A stretch of DNA of 64,000 bases from Plectosphaerella cucumerina. Its lineage: Eukaryota; Ascomycota; Sordariomycetes; Glomerellales; Plectosphaerellaceae. Positions 11,602 to 23,516 of this stretch are shown here, in pieces (the stretch's first letter is position 1; every line of letters begins with the position of its first letter). The notes beneath the pieces were generated by a model that saw only the letters and a program-made list of their open reading frames with translations, was not told the origin of the DNA and did not search any database. A program made the translations under genes and the position numbers. Location of the stretch: NCBI GenBank assembly GCA_020746995.1, contig JAGPXD010000002.1, positions 7,502,001 through 7,566,000 of the forward strand, given 5' to 3'.

Positions 11602-14600
11602 CTAGACCAGCCTGGCCCTCTCGGCATTTTCGACGTCCCCCCGATCCAAATACTCCAGCTCGTGCATCCCGTCCATGCCATCCATCGGGTCTGTAGCGTT
11701 CCACCACGCCCCCGCTCCGCCGTTGTTGCTCACAGAGCTGGCAATACTCAGGCTCCGTGTGCCGTCAAGCGTCTTCAGGGAGTTCCGAATTCGTGCCGCC
11801 ACGACATCGTCGTCTTCGGTCCTGGCCGTTCCGACGCTTGCCGCGGACTCACCGCCAACGGAGACCAGCCGCTTCCCAAGTGCTGTGTCTTTCGCATCTC
11901 CCGTGCCTTCGTGTTCTGGCTCAGCCGCTGCGCGGATGCCTCTGATCCGGGAGGTGAATCTCTCAAATACAGCCACTCTCTTCTCTGCGGCCTCTGCCCT
12001 TGCCTTCCACATGGTGCATTCCCTCTTTGCGTCCCGCAGCTGTTCGCTCAGTGTACCAATGTCCATGTTTGACATGGTCTCGAGCTGGCGCCGGAGTGAT
12101 GCCACTTCCTCGGACCGGACGCTCAGCAGCTTCTGCAAGCTGCGGATCTGAGCGTGGAGGAGGCAATTGCCACCCCCCTGTGCGGGGCTGGGCGTGGGCA
12201 CTGGTAGAGCGCCCTCTAGAAGTTCACAGCCATCGGGCGCGACCAGATTGGTGGACGCAGCTGAAGGTGGCCGGGAGAAGTTGATGTGCTTGTCGACCGG
12301 TGGCTCCTCTTGATGTGGTACCATCGTGCCGAGACTTGGGGGCCTGTCCAGTGTTTTGTCGTCGGCCAAGGATGTTTCTGGCTGCGATGGCTGCTTCGGC
12401 GCGTGCTCCGCAGGCTTCAGTTGAACTTGCTGAGCCTCAGTTTTAACTGTTGCATTCTCCTTGTCTTTGCGAGCTTGCGCTTCTGGCGCTTTCTCCACGG
12501 CTGCGTTTCCTCGCATAGCTCTCCTCGGCGAGAATCCATCCTTGGCAAGGTCCTAGCTGGCCGCGGTGGCGGATCCTCCTGTGCCTCTATCACTAGGCTT
12601 ATTGACTGGCACCTCATTCGAGCGGTAGGGAGACACGAGGTCTCCCGACTTGGTTCCCGTCAATCTGCGCTTGCTTTTGACGGTGGCAGACGGTGAATCA
12701 TGAGCCGCGCCCTCCCACATGGCTGCCATTGCCTTGACGCCCCCTGGTCTTGAAGCAGACTTGCGCAGTCCTGGTTGAGATGCAGGTACCGGTGTCGATG
12801 GGGGCTTCTTTTTGATCGGTGTCGAGCTTGTCTTGAGGGTGGCCGCCCGACTTCGTTGGGCAGCATCGGCGACTGAGGAAGCGATTGATGCCATGCTTGC
12901 AACCCGGGTCCTTGTCGCCGCATTCTCCAAGTCGGGGGTGTCTGGCGGCAATGCGCTGACCCGCCTTGGCGTGGTCACGATAATATCGGATTCGTGTGAC
13001 TTTGCTTCGGGCGGACCTGTTGTCGATGGGCTGACGTCCACTGCGTGGGTTTCCTCTGCCAGCCACGCAGGACTGGTGGTGGAATCCATCATTGCAGACC
13101 CTTTCTCAGGCAGGGAGGTTGGTGGCATATTCTCAAGAGATCCCGGAAGCTCCCGGGGCTGCTCCATGGGTGCATAAAAGGTTGTATGCACGGAAGATCT
13201 CAGAGAATCTTGACGGTTTGGTGTCTTTGAGGACAAGGGCCGCTGTGGCGTCGTGGGTTTTGCTGCCGAGCTTGGTCTCTTCCTGTTGATAGACAAGGGC
13301 GTGGAAGCTGTCAGGGGTGGTTGAGGCACAGTCTCAGCTGGACCTTGCCGCTGACTGGTCTTCTTTTGCCTGTCGGCATTGCCCTGGCTGCCTTGCTTGT
13401 TGGAAAGTTGACTCGGGACTGGGACCTGACCAAAGCTGCTCTCCTCTGGCTTGGCATCGGTTCCCGAGCTGCTGGCACTGCTCCGTACCAGTCGTTTTAA
13501 GCGTGCTGAGACGATTCCAGCGCTGAGCGGCGGCCTGCTCTTCTCCTTTCGATTGGAAGTCGTGGTCGGGGACTTGGCGGTTGGTGATCGTACAGGCGTC
13601 TTGCGGACATATGGCGCGTCGTCATCTTCATCCCCGCCATCACTTCCCGCAGACTGGCACAAAATGCGAGACTGGAATGGAGGCTTCGATTCCATTCGCG
13701 AGTGCTGCTGCATGTCCCTGGCAAAGCTCTTGCGTTCAAATGCATGAAGAGCAGAGGTACCGCCTCCGGGGCTTCGCAACTGGCCAGAGTCGCAACTCGA
13801 CTGGTCTTCGGATCGACGCGGCGTTTTGCCGTTGGCAGTGGTGAAGGGGTCGAGGGAGTCGCGACCTGGTGCGACATTCCACTGCTGATCCATGGAGGGT
13901 TGCGCATGGCCCATCATGCCGAATGGAACAGCCTGCTCCTGGGCGACTAAATGTGGCATCTCTTCACTTGCGAGGCTTTCCTCGGCGGTGGGTGAGAGCG
14001 GATTGAGGGAATGTCGCACTGATATCCGGTTCAAGGATGCCGACCTCGGTGCTTTAGGCCGGACTCGCTTCACCGACAATGCTGGTTCTGATTCTGCTGG
14101 CGCCGCCGAGGCCACCGAAGCTGCTGACTTTCTGGCATCTGGTCATCGTTAGGACAAGTCTGACATGGTATTTGACACTTACTGGAGCTTCTTGTCGGGG
14201 TCTCGAAGCCCGGGGAACCTCGGAATCCACTAGGGACTTCCTGACGACTCTGGACATCCCAAGTCTGAGGTCCTCCCGTGAAGAAGCCGTCGGATGTGGA
14301 TGACCGTTGAAACGATTTCGTGATCGGCACGTCTTCAGCATTCTTGTTCCTGACCGTAAGGACTCCCAAGCTGTCGAGGTGGCGGACGACCTCGCGCCAG
14401 TGCGTAATGAGCATCTCCGTGATGCCATTGGCGACATGGATCTTGTTGACAGTGGGTGTGCCCTCGCCTGGACCGAACTTCTGGGCACGTTCCTTCTTCA
14501 GTTTTGTCGGGGTAAGAGGGAACAGTAGGAGGCCCGCTGGTGGGTGAGCAACTTTCATGGTGTAAGAATCGAGGAGGGAACCGATGAGCAGTGGCCCAAA

Positions 14601-15947
14601 GACTATACCCAGGGCGGAGTAACCCATGAGATCCGATGTCGGCAACGGTCGGCCTTGCTCGTCCTCGTGCGGTGTCAACTCGGCTTGTCTGCCAATCAAG
14701 GACAACAAGCCAAAGACGGCACAGATCAGCTCCCGTCGGAACTGGGACTTGAGAGTGCCGATGGCCATGGCAATGAGACGAGCGCGCAGCTTGGTTTGGC
14801 GGGTTCGATGGAATTCTGGTTCTCCACGCAGCTGGCTGTGAATGGCGATCAATGCATCGAAAAGCGAAAGGGAACCCAAGATGCCACCCGGCAAGGTACC
14901 CAAAAACCGCTTGAAGGCAGATGCGACGTCATGAACCCCGGCCTTGATGTGGGCAGGAAGGTTGGGGCATCGAATGGTCTGTGTGATCTCCTCGTCCGCA
15001 TCCACATGATAGTAATAGTCGTAGAGGGCGTTGACGACGCGAAGGGATCCAGAGATGCGAAAGACCCCTCGGGTCACAACACCTAGGATGTAGTTGTTAG
15101 TGTTTGTGTTGAAATACCGCGCAGACAATGGCGGGAAACCCACCATTTTGGACAAGATACTGTGCTGTTGCTCGAAAACAGGTCGGCAGCACGAGGGCAC
15201 GGGGCGCAAACTCTGGCGGCAGGTAGAGCAGGCTCTTTCCTCCCAAGGTGACCATCGACTGTAGGCTCTGGGTTTTGGGCGGCTCCCTCTTGGGCTGCAT
15301 CAGCTGTCCTGCGAGGTCGCTGAAGCTTCTACGGTGCCGCAGGTGCTTTGGTTGTGGCTCTCCTTGTCCAACACTGGCGCGGTGCCAGATTCGGGACAGC
15401 CAACCTTTGTGTTCCGGCATCGTATTGGGGACCGAGTTGCTCTATTCAGAGTCAGAGTGCTCTACGCAGCCACCATGACTTGGAGTCTCCTACCTTGCGA
15501 CTAAAATCGCCCATGGCCATGACTCTGATTCCATGCTGGACGGAAGTCAGCGAGTTCCGACAAAGTGTCCGGTACACGCACCTTCTTGGCCAACCGGTTG
15601 TATTCCAAGACGAAGCGAGTGCGATCCTCGATTTCGTCCGTGTCGGAAAACATGGCCAAGTCCCCGCTGGACGAGGTCCAAGTCGCGCTGCTTCGAAATG
15701 CACCATGGCGACGAGAGACATGTGATCCTGCCAGCGTGGGCGCCGTGTTGGAATTGACGATGAACTGCTGATTTGCAAACGAAGCATTTGACGACCGATC
15801 GGTGCCCAGCGGGAGAGGTAGACTTGTTGGGCTAGTACTGGCCATCTGGCTGGCAAGCGTCGCGGAATCGGCGTCTCTGAAGCGGACTGTAGACTGAGAT
15901 GACTGCCGTGCGATGCCTCGCTCCGACGGCCGCCTGTCGGGCTGCAT
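11602..15947 (-). CDS. RhoGAP domain protein, about 1360 residues
   Basis: Exons (minus) 15947-15582, 15535-15494, 15441-15144, 15082-14183, 14138-12613 and 12552-11602 join in frame to 1360 codons plus stop. Introns are 46, 52, 61, 44 and a tentative 60 bp. The order is a disordered N-terminus, EYNRLAKK-HGIRV, then SLLYLPPEFAPRALVLPTC leading into the RhoGAP domain with the arginine-finger segment TRGVFRISGS, then a Ser/Pro-rich tail of about 700 residues and a C-terminal coiled coil (AEAAEKRVAVFERF). RhoGAPs stimulate GTP hydrolysis by Rho/Cdc42 GTPases and act in polarity and septation. The last intron is uncertain: its donor GTGCCA is weak and it is invoked only because a TAG at 12555-12553 interrupts a frame that otherwise runs on. 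If unspliced, the C-terminal 320 residues with the coiled coil are lost. The start at 15947 is the first ATG after a likely 5' UTR intron acceptor near 15983. Confidence 0.88.
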
Positions 15948-16635
15948 GATGATGGAGGTTGGAGGGTTCAAGATCTGGAAGTACTGAAATCAAAAGAGAG
16001 TATTCAAAGTCGTCTGTATCGATTAAGACCGAAAGGTTCCAGGTTGGCTGCGCGTTCTCGACACCGCTGTCCGCAGTGGGAACCTCGCCTTGAGCATGAC
16101 ATTGATGTCGGGACAGCTTCTTCAAAACAGTCCCGTCGCAAACAGACGGAAGCGGGGATTCCTACCCCATGCACTGGCCCTTCTAGGACAATGCGGCGTC
16201 TTTCAGAGTCATGCCTTCCGTTGGACTTTTGTGACCAAGCAGATGCATCCGCCCCAGGTTGTTTGCAAGGCAGGAGCAAGGGTTCGGGACGGGTACCAGC
16301 TTGGGAACCTGGAAGGGGCCATGGTGGCGCAACGCGGCAGGACTGCAAAGACAAACGACCCATAGCCACAGACAAAATAGCCACCGTATATTCAAGCAAT
16401 CCAACTTGACTCGGGCCCGAACCTCTAAAGACAAAAGAAAAAAAGGGTTGAGCAACGGCCTACCTATATGCGGGCCTGCGTCTGGTATTGATCCTTCCAG
16501 ACAGCCCCCCCATTCTTCGCGGACGCCGTGCAGAATGCTTCAGACCATCAGCCGAAAACCGTGTAATACCATCTCATCCCTCATTCTCATTCCACATGGT
16601 CACGCATGTGTCATGCCTACGCCACTTCTGTATCG
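15948..16635. other. Intergenic between SNF4 and the RhoGAP gene
   Basis: This stretch holds the 3' flank of SNF4 and the promoter and leader of the RhoGAP gene, both minus strand. A TTTTGATTTCAG acceptor just upstream of the RhoGAP start suggests a 5' UTR intron. No independent gene is seen. Confidence 0.55.
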
Positions 16636-18248
16636 TCACCTGTCATCATTCTCCTCGCCAGTCAGGAGAACGTATTTCAGGATGTCTGAGAGGGATACGA
16701 TGCCCTTCAGACGGTTGTCGTCATCCACCACTATGAGGCGGTGGACTCGTGACTTGCGAACCGTGTCGAAGATGGAGTCCAGCCTGTCTTCGGGGCTGCA
16801 GGTGTAGATGCCTGGCGAGTCGTCGGGCCTCTTGCAAAGAGCCTCTCCGATGCTGGAGGACAGCTCGTCGTACACGCCGCCCTTGATGCATGGGATAATG
16901 TCGACAGCCTCGAAGACGTTGAGGACCCTGTCGTGCTTGTCCACGACGGGGACGCAGGAGATGTCCCGCTTGACCATCATGTCCACGACGTCCAGCACCG
17001 TGTTGCTCATCCTGGCGCGGGCAATATGCTTCCACGTACCGAGTCCAATATCCTTGATGGGCTTCTTGAGGAGAACAGTGTTGTGCTCGTTGTTCACGGC
17101 GATGAACTTGAGTATCCTATACTGGGTGATGACGCTGACAACCATCGAGCGACCTGTCTCGTCATCGACGTCGACCAGAGGGATACGGCGCGCCTTGGTC
17201 TTGAGCATGCGTCGACATGCCTCGTACAGAGGCTTCATCGGGTTGACAGAGACTGTCTCGAGGGGCAGAACACCGATGGCTTTTTCGATATCTGCGTGCG
17301 CCCACGTCAGCCGATGGGGCGAAGGAGGGGAGATTCATGGGGTCTCGACTCACCTCGAAGACTACTAAGCCTGAAGTGATCCAGCTTGCCGATCTCATCG
17401 GGGAACTGGCAGTAGTACTGAATGACATTGATGTAGTCGGTGGCCGTCAACAAGCCGGCAAAAGAGGACGAGTGTGAGTCCCACAGAGGTGCCGACACGA
17501 TTGCTAAGAAGGGTCATCAGCCATGGCTCCATGCACAGGGGGGGTTATTCGGGAGGCCGCACAGTTTTGGATAAGGATGTTCAGGCTCTTCTTGATGAGG
17601 AGGTCGTTGTCGAGGACGATCAGGCGGAACGACAGTGGCAGGACGTCGTAGCTGGTTCGGACCTTGAGGAATTCGCGGATGGACCTCTGTAGATTTGGAA
17701 CAATCAGTCGTGCACTTCTAGGGAGGGGCCAAGGAGGCAGCTCATACCAGACCCTGCATCTGCTCCTTGTCGAGCGGGCTGGGGGGCTTCTCGGCGGCCA
17801 TCGCGGGGCGAGTCGGCAGGGCGGCGAGAGGCTTATGGCGGAGGTATGATGATGGCGTGACAAAGGGGAGCTCGTGGCCGCCGGCGCCTTGTGCATGAGC
17901 TACAGCTGGGGCAGCAGAAGTCGCAGGTTGACCATGGACGGGTGGTCTCGCGATGGAGGCGGCGGTCGCGAAGACGGGCGGGGCAGCGGGTGCCGGAGCG
18001 GGGGCGGGAGCAGCAGCAGCGGGCTGCGACGTCGACTGCGAGGGTTCCTGGGGTTGGGACTGTGCCGCGGTCGGCTGCGACGACGGAGATGACGATGCGG
18101 GTTCTTGCGCGACACCTGCTGTCGGTGCTGGTGGTGATGGTGCCGTGTCGTGTGCCGGCTGAGGGACGGGTTCTTGCAATGACGGGTTGGGCTTCGGGCC
18201 TTCCCCTTCCCCGGCGGCGGGGTCGCGCTCGTGGTCGTGGTCGGTCAT
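16636..18248 (-). CDS. SNF4: AMPK/SNF1 complex gamma subunit SNF4
   Basis: Exons (minus) 18248-17748, 17686-17563, 17503-17354 and 17291-16636 join to 476 residues; introns are 61, 59 and 62 bp. The protein is the adenine-nucleotide-sensing regulatory subunit of the SNF1/AMPK kinase, which releases carbon catabolite repression. After the N-terminal extension come RSIREFLKVRTSYDVLPLSF, IVSAPLWDSHSSSFAGLL, TDYINVIQYYCQFPDEI, RRIPLVDVD, ISCVPVVDKHDRVLNVFE and VHRLIVVDDDNRLKGIVSLSD. These mark four CBS motifs forming two Bateman modules. The first 160 residues are unusually rich in Pro, Ala, Gln and Ser and are probably disordered. The gene is intact. The ATG at 18248 is the only in-frame ATG at the N-terminus. 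Confidence 0.96.
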
Positions 18249-19986
18249 TGCCGGTCGCACTGAGCCGAGAGACTTGTGGGAGCTAGCGGCTGGCGCATGC
18301 GAACGCCCTTTGTTTAGGAATCGTCGAGGTCAGGGTATCGTCGTCGAGTCACGAAATGAGACAGCCAGCCTCTCGTCCGTCCAATCCTCGGTTGCGGGGG
18401 GCCTCTAAGGCGGGAGTATGCACGAAAAGGGGCGGGAAGTCCCCTTTTTGGCACATGTGCGTCAGGGTCGCAGAAGGTGCAGGATTATTCGAGTGACGTT
18501 GGTTGGTGCTGCCAGACTGATGCCTAGCTTGGTCTGATATGATAGAAGCAAGGTACGCAGGCTTGGATGAGATTGCCTGCTGGGAAGGTCGACCAGTTCT
18601 CGTAGCGGGTTTAGAGGTTGCTCTGTGGCCCCAAAGTAGAACGGATGGGTGCATCAATCTGGGCCGACGGGACGGTGGTGAGGGGGCACAAGAAGCAGCC
18701 CGGTCAGTGGAGGGGCGATAAGGGAAATGGTGAGTTTATCTTCACAGACGGGAGGGGCAACGCAAGTGTTTTTGGCCCGTTACGCCAAGCTCGTCCGGGC
18801 CCCGGCGGGCAGCCCTGGTGGACCGGGTCAGTGCGTGTCAAGATAGATCGCCGGCTTTCGTCACTGGAAGCTGCTGCATGCTTTGCAGTTTTCAAGAGCA
18901 TTTCACAAAGCTGAAGTATATCAGGATTGCAGTACTTACACTTCAAGTTGTCTACTATACCTAGCTGTTGTATTCCCACGACAGAATGGGTCAGAGGCAG
19001 TTAGTGACTTTCTGGGCTTACTCAGGGTAATTCGCCTTGCGATTCACGTGCTAAAACAATCCAGGCGAAGTATCAAATCCCAAGTGATCGATGATGACAT
19101 TGGAAGCTGCACATAGGCAGGCTATGTTGTTTTGCCACAATTGCACAGCACTCGGCATCCATAGCTTGAAGCCACGGTACCTGGGCTGCTGGGCTCCTTC
19201 CTGTCTGAACACTGTCCAACAGCAGCATTGCCTCGGCGGAGAAACCGAAGCAAGGGCGTTATTTCGATATCCACGATCGCTCCTTTGTCACTGGACCTTC
19301 CCCGAGCTCTGACCCAATTGAACCCCGTGGAAGGATCAGTCCAGGGCGCGTGCCGGCATCCAGCGAAGCCCGCTCCTCCTCTCCGCCCTGCAGGAACCTC
19401 TGTAATCTGGGTCCCGGGCCACCTCTGGGCAGCAGCCACCAATCACACACCCAACAACTCTCGCTGAGCACGCCCAGCTCGGAGAGGCTTAGCACCAGGA
19501 TGGCAGCGACCCACCCGGCCGTGCTTGCTCTGCTCTTGTTCCTTCCCATCCTGGTTGCTCCCTACTTCCTGCCGTCCACGTCCCGTCGTCACTGGCTGCG
19601 TGACAGCACATTTGGGCATCTCCGCCTCGGGTCAGATCCTGTCTCGGCTTGACCTCCCCATCAAAACAACCAAACCTCCAAACGTCAAGCCTCGCCATAA
19701 TCATCCAGCCCTCGACGCCGCCGGCTGTCACACTCCTTGCTACCACGCCACGGGCTGCACACGTCCTCTCCGATCCATCCCCGGTCGTTTCGAGGCCTCG
19801 GTCGAGTCCTCAAAGCTTCGACGCCTGATTCAGCCTTCGCCCACCACACGATACATTCCTCGTCGCGCGGCAACATCTTCGACCCAACGGTGCACAACAC
19901 ACCCGCGATCTTTTGACTTTCCGACCTCAGTCAATTCTTTGATACCCAACACAGAAAACCAAGCGAGAACAAGGACGACATCGGCC
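18249..19986. other. Divergent intergenic region SNF4 / VAC8
   Basis: About 1.7 kb lie between the start codons of SNF4 (-) and VAC8 (+). The part nearest VAC8 is C/T-rich and has the look of a long fungal 5' leader. Several short open frames occur on both strands without recognisable homology. No tRNA-like structure was noticed. Confidence 0.55.
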
Positions 19987-22054
19987 ATGGGTGGTGTTTG
20001 TAGCTCGTGCTGCGGAGGTACTGCTCCCTTCAGCCTGCGTACTCAACAACAATCCCGCGGGAGCTTTGCTAACGGGTTTGACAGGCAAAGCACGCGATGG
20101 TCTTTATGAGCCTGTGCTTGCCGACAGTGAACGAGAAGCTGTCGCGGACCTCCTGCAATATCTCGAAAACGTCCGTTGACAGATCCAATATCTTGGCATG
20201 TGCACATAGCTAACAACCCTCCAGAGAGGCGAGACCGACTTCTTCGCCGGCGAGCCGCTGCGGGCGCTCAGCACCCTCGTCTTCTCCGAGAACCTCGATC
20301 TTCAGCGCAGTGCAAGCTTGACGTTTGCCGAGATCACCGAGAGAGGTATGATTGACCGCCCTGTCAGGTCGCGATACCGCTCGCCGCCGTACAGGACATT
20401 TCAAGCTGCGACCATGGCTAATCGGTATGTGCTGTTGCAGATGTCAGAGAAGTCGATCGCGATACACTGGAACCCATTCTCTTCCTCCTTCAAAGCTCCG
20501 ACATCGAAGTTCAGCGCGCTGCCAGTGCTGCCCTCGGCAACCTGGCGGTTAACAGTAGGTCCCTCCCAACTGCCTGCTGCCTAGCCCCGACCTCTGACCA
20601 TGTCTGACGCCCAATAGCCGAGAACAAGGTCCTCATTGTCCAAATGGGCGGACTCCAGCCCCTTATCCGACAGATGCTTTCGACAAATGTCGAGGTCCAG
20701 TGCAACGCTGTTGGATGCATCACCAACCTCGCGACCCATGAGGAGAACAAGGCAAAGATCGCACGCTCCGGCGCCCTCGGACCTCTCACTAGATTGGCCA
20801 AGTCCAGGGACATGCGGGTGCAAAGGAACGCGACCGGTGCTCTTCTCAACATGACGCACTCCGGTATGTCCACTGATGGATCGGCCCCTCGTGGACAAGC
20901 ACTGACAACAGCCCAGATGAGAACCGCCAACAGCTCGTCAACGCGGGCGCCATCCCAGTTCTTGTGCAGCTGCTTTCTTCGCCAGACGTGGACGTGCAGT
21001 ACTACTGCACCACTGCTCTGAGCAACATTGCCGTTGACGGTAACAACCGACGGAAGCTTGCGCAGACCGAGACCAAGCTGGTGTCGTCGCTGGTTAACCT
21101 GATGGACTCGTCCTCGCCCAAGGTCCAGTGCCAGGCGGCTCTCGCCCTGCGCAACCTGGCATCGGACGAGAAGTATCAGCTCGATATCGTGCGCTCCAAC
21201 GGCCTAGCCCCGCTCCTCCGTCTCCTCCAGTCTTCGTATCTCCCCCTCATTCTTTCGGCCGTGGCCTGCATCCGCAACATTTCCATTCACCCTCTGAACG
21301 AGTCGCCCATCATCGATGCCGGATTCCTCAAGCCCCTTGTCGACCTCCTCGGCTCGACCGACAACGAAGAGATCCAGTGCCACGCCATCTCGACCCTGCG
21401 CAACCTGGCCGCCAGCTCCGACCGCAACAAGGCCCTCGTATTGGATGCCGGAGCGGTCCAGAAATGCAAGCAGCTGGTGCTGGACGTTCCAGTCTCTGTT
21501 CAGTCCGAGATGACTGCAGCCATCGCAGTTCTGGCGCTGAGCGATGAGCTCAAGTCTCACTTGCTGAACCTCGGCGTCTTCGAGGTCCTCATTCCCCTGA
21601 CACACTCTCCAAGCATCGAGGTGCAGGGCAACAGTGCTGCCGCCCTCGGTAACCTGTCATCCAAGGGTAAGATGTTGTCTCAAAAATGAGCAGTAATTCA
21701 CTTGCTAACACATACTTAGTGGGCGACTACTCTGTCTTCGTGCGCGACTGGAAGGATCCTAACGGCGGCATCCACGGCTACCTCACGAGGTTCCTCCAAA
21801 GCGGCGATGCTACATTCCAACACATTGCCATCTGGACACTGCTTCAGCTTCTGGAGTCGGAGGATAAGAGCCTCATCCAGCTGATTGGACAGGCCGAGCA
21901 CATTGTCAACCAGATCAAGGAAATCGCCAACCGCCAGATCGAGCCCGACAACGAGTTTGTCGATGACGACGACGAGGGTGAGGTGGTCAACCTGGCGCAG
22001 CGATGCCTGGAGCTCCTCGGCCAGAGCACGTCCAAGACGCACATTGAGGGTTAG
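19987..22054 (+). CDS. VAC8: Vacuolar armadillo-repeat protein VAC8
   Basis: Seven exons (19987-20017, 20085-20170, 20225-20345, 20441-20554, 20618-20863, 20917-21666, 21720-22054) join to 560 residues, the normal VAC8 length. VAC8 is a vacuolar-membrane scaffold for vacuole inheritance, fusion, nucleus-vacuole contacts and selective autophagy. The N-terminus MGGVCSSCCG shows the myristoylation glycine (G2) and palmitoylation cysteines (C5, C8, C9). The rest is a near-continuous set of armadillo repeats (for example GNLAVNTENK, CNAVGCITNLA, NATGALLNMTHSDEN, HAISTLRNLAASSDRNK, NSAAALGNLSSKVGDY). The tail is acidic (VDDDDEGEVVNLAQRCLELL). The first exon has only 31 bases, and the second intron uses an uncommon GTCCGT donor. 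No damage is seen. Confidence 0.97.
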
Positions 22055-22520
22055 GCGGCGCTCGTCGCATTCCCAGCGTGTTTCGTTTTGAGGTTCATAT
22101 ACAGGGCGGGCATTCTAGCACGGCACAGGCGCTCAGGAACGGGAGTTGGAGGCTCATATGCTTTTCGGGACGGCGGCTCATTTCTCGGTCCACGCCCATT
22201 TGCAATTTGGTTTGGCAGCATTTTCAGAAGCGGATGTTGTTTTCTTCGAAGGAAAGCCCTTTCTGGGTGAATTGGTCGAGGAGGGGAGTGGAGGGGAAGG
22301 GAGGGGAGTGAACTGTTATGAGTTTTGTGTTCCTCATGCCTGCGCGTCGATGAGTGCATGGCGCGCACGTCTGTCACAACTCTAATTTCCTTGCGCCTGG
22401 CTTTGCTACTTCATTATCATTGTAATTAGAATACAAGTGCGAGCAAGGCACACGTCTGCCAGCCAAACTATCAGTTCATGGCTACCAACCCGTGTTCCTG
22501 GGCAAGCTTTCCCCCACAGA
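22055..22520. other. Convergent 3' flanks of VAC8 and IMP1
   Basis: This 466-bp stretch lies between two convergent stop codons and contains G-rich purine runs near 22270-22310. No gene is recognised. Confidence 0.55.
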
Positions 22521-23184
22521 TCATCTTGACGTGGTCGCGCTGGTCGAGGCGATGGTCCTCTCCTCGTCGAATGGATTTGTCACCCATCTCCATTTGCGCC
22601 CAACGCCAGGAGTATGCGAGGTGAAGGTGGCATCGACCTTGCCGTCGACGAGGGCCAGGGGAACCGGACCAAACATTCTAGAGTCTCTGGACGCCTCCAA
22701 GTTATCTCCCACAAGCCAGCAATGGCCTTCGGGCACCTGGGACGAGTTGTCAGCAGCGAAAATCGTCAAGGGCTACAGGTAAGAAAAGCAGGCGGAAGCG
22801 GAGCACACGCACCTGTATCATGCTCGCGTTGGGATTCGGACCACCCGGCGTCTCAAGCAAGACGTAGTCTCCGGGCATACCGACAACTCGCTTCACGCCT
22901 CTTGAGTGGGCAAAGATTGGAATGCGATAAGCAACAAGGTCACCGACGCGGATATCGCGACCGCGGCGGTGCATGCAGTTGATGAGGAGCCAAGACCCGG
23001 TGGCTGGCAAGGTCGGGGTCATGGATGGTCCTTCGGCAGAGCTGATTGTGCAGATGTTTTCCGTAAAGACGTGAGCGGCACACAGCATCTCGGCACTGCC
23101 GATGAACCAGAGTAGTGCCCTCTGGCCAGCCGACCGGTTGGGAATGCTCCTGCGAGTGGACATGAGCCTGAAGAACGCTAGCAT
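22521..23184 (-). CDS. IMP1: Mitochondrial inner membrane protease subunit 1 (IMP1)
   Basis: Exons 23184-22813 and 22736-22521 (minus; 76-bp intron, GTGCGT donor, CCCAG acceptor, phase 0) give 195 residues. This is an S26-family signal peptidase of the inner membrane that trims intermembrane-space sorting signals. The catalytic serine is in SAEGPSMTPTL (about S54) and the catalytic lysine in RGVKRVVGMPGDYV (about K98). The box PEGHCWLVGDNLEASRDSR and the FGPVPLALVDGKV segment are typical of IMP1. An N-terminal hydrophobic stretch serves as anchor. A second in-frame ATG at 23163 would give 188 residues; the correct start is undecided. The C-terminal 30 residues after VDATF are less conserved in appearance. 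Confidence 0.93.
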
Positions 23185-23516
23185 TGCAAGGATTTCTTCT
23201 GATGAGTTTCCGCTCCCGTTCCACGGGACGCCATGAGCGTTGACAATGTCGTTATAAGCGTGTTGGTGAGGCAATGTCGAAGCGTTTCTTACAGGTGAAC
23301 GGCCCCTGCATCGGCGGCTGATGTTGATGCAAGGCGCTCGAGGAGCTGTGCCAAAATTGCGACATGATTGGACGGACCCTTGTTGTGGAGGTGACGGGTG
23401 ATCCACCGTTGCAAACGTCAACCGGCAGCTCCTCCAAGCTACAACATCACCAGCAACTTGAGTTGCTGGACATCAGAAACCACGGGCCATCATCTTTCAG
23501 TCGGAACAACACCATC
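23185..23516. promoter_or_regulatory. Shared IMP1 / mIF-3 divergent promoter region
   Basis: Only 332 bp separate the start codons of two divergently transcribed genes for mitochondrial proteins. Both promoters and leaders must be inside this stretch. It contains a perfect inverted repeat at 23450-23469. No clear TATA box was found. Confidence 0.6.
23450..23469. repeat. Perfect 9-bp inverted repeat with 2-bp spacer
   Basis: The arms CCAGCAACT and AGTTGCTGG are exact reverse complements separated by TG. The element sits 47 bases upstream of the mIF-3 ATG. It could be a dimer-binding site or a hairpin in the 5' leader; nothing in the sequence decides between the two. Confidence 0.8.

Noticed and set aside
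11482..12072. Plus-strand open frames opposite the 3' part of the RhoGAP gene
   Set aside because: Antisense to the continuous RhoGAP frame with its coiled coil; no independent motif.
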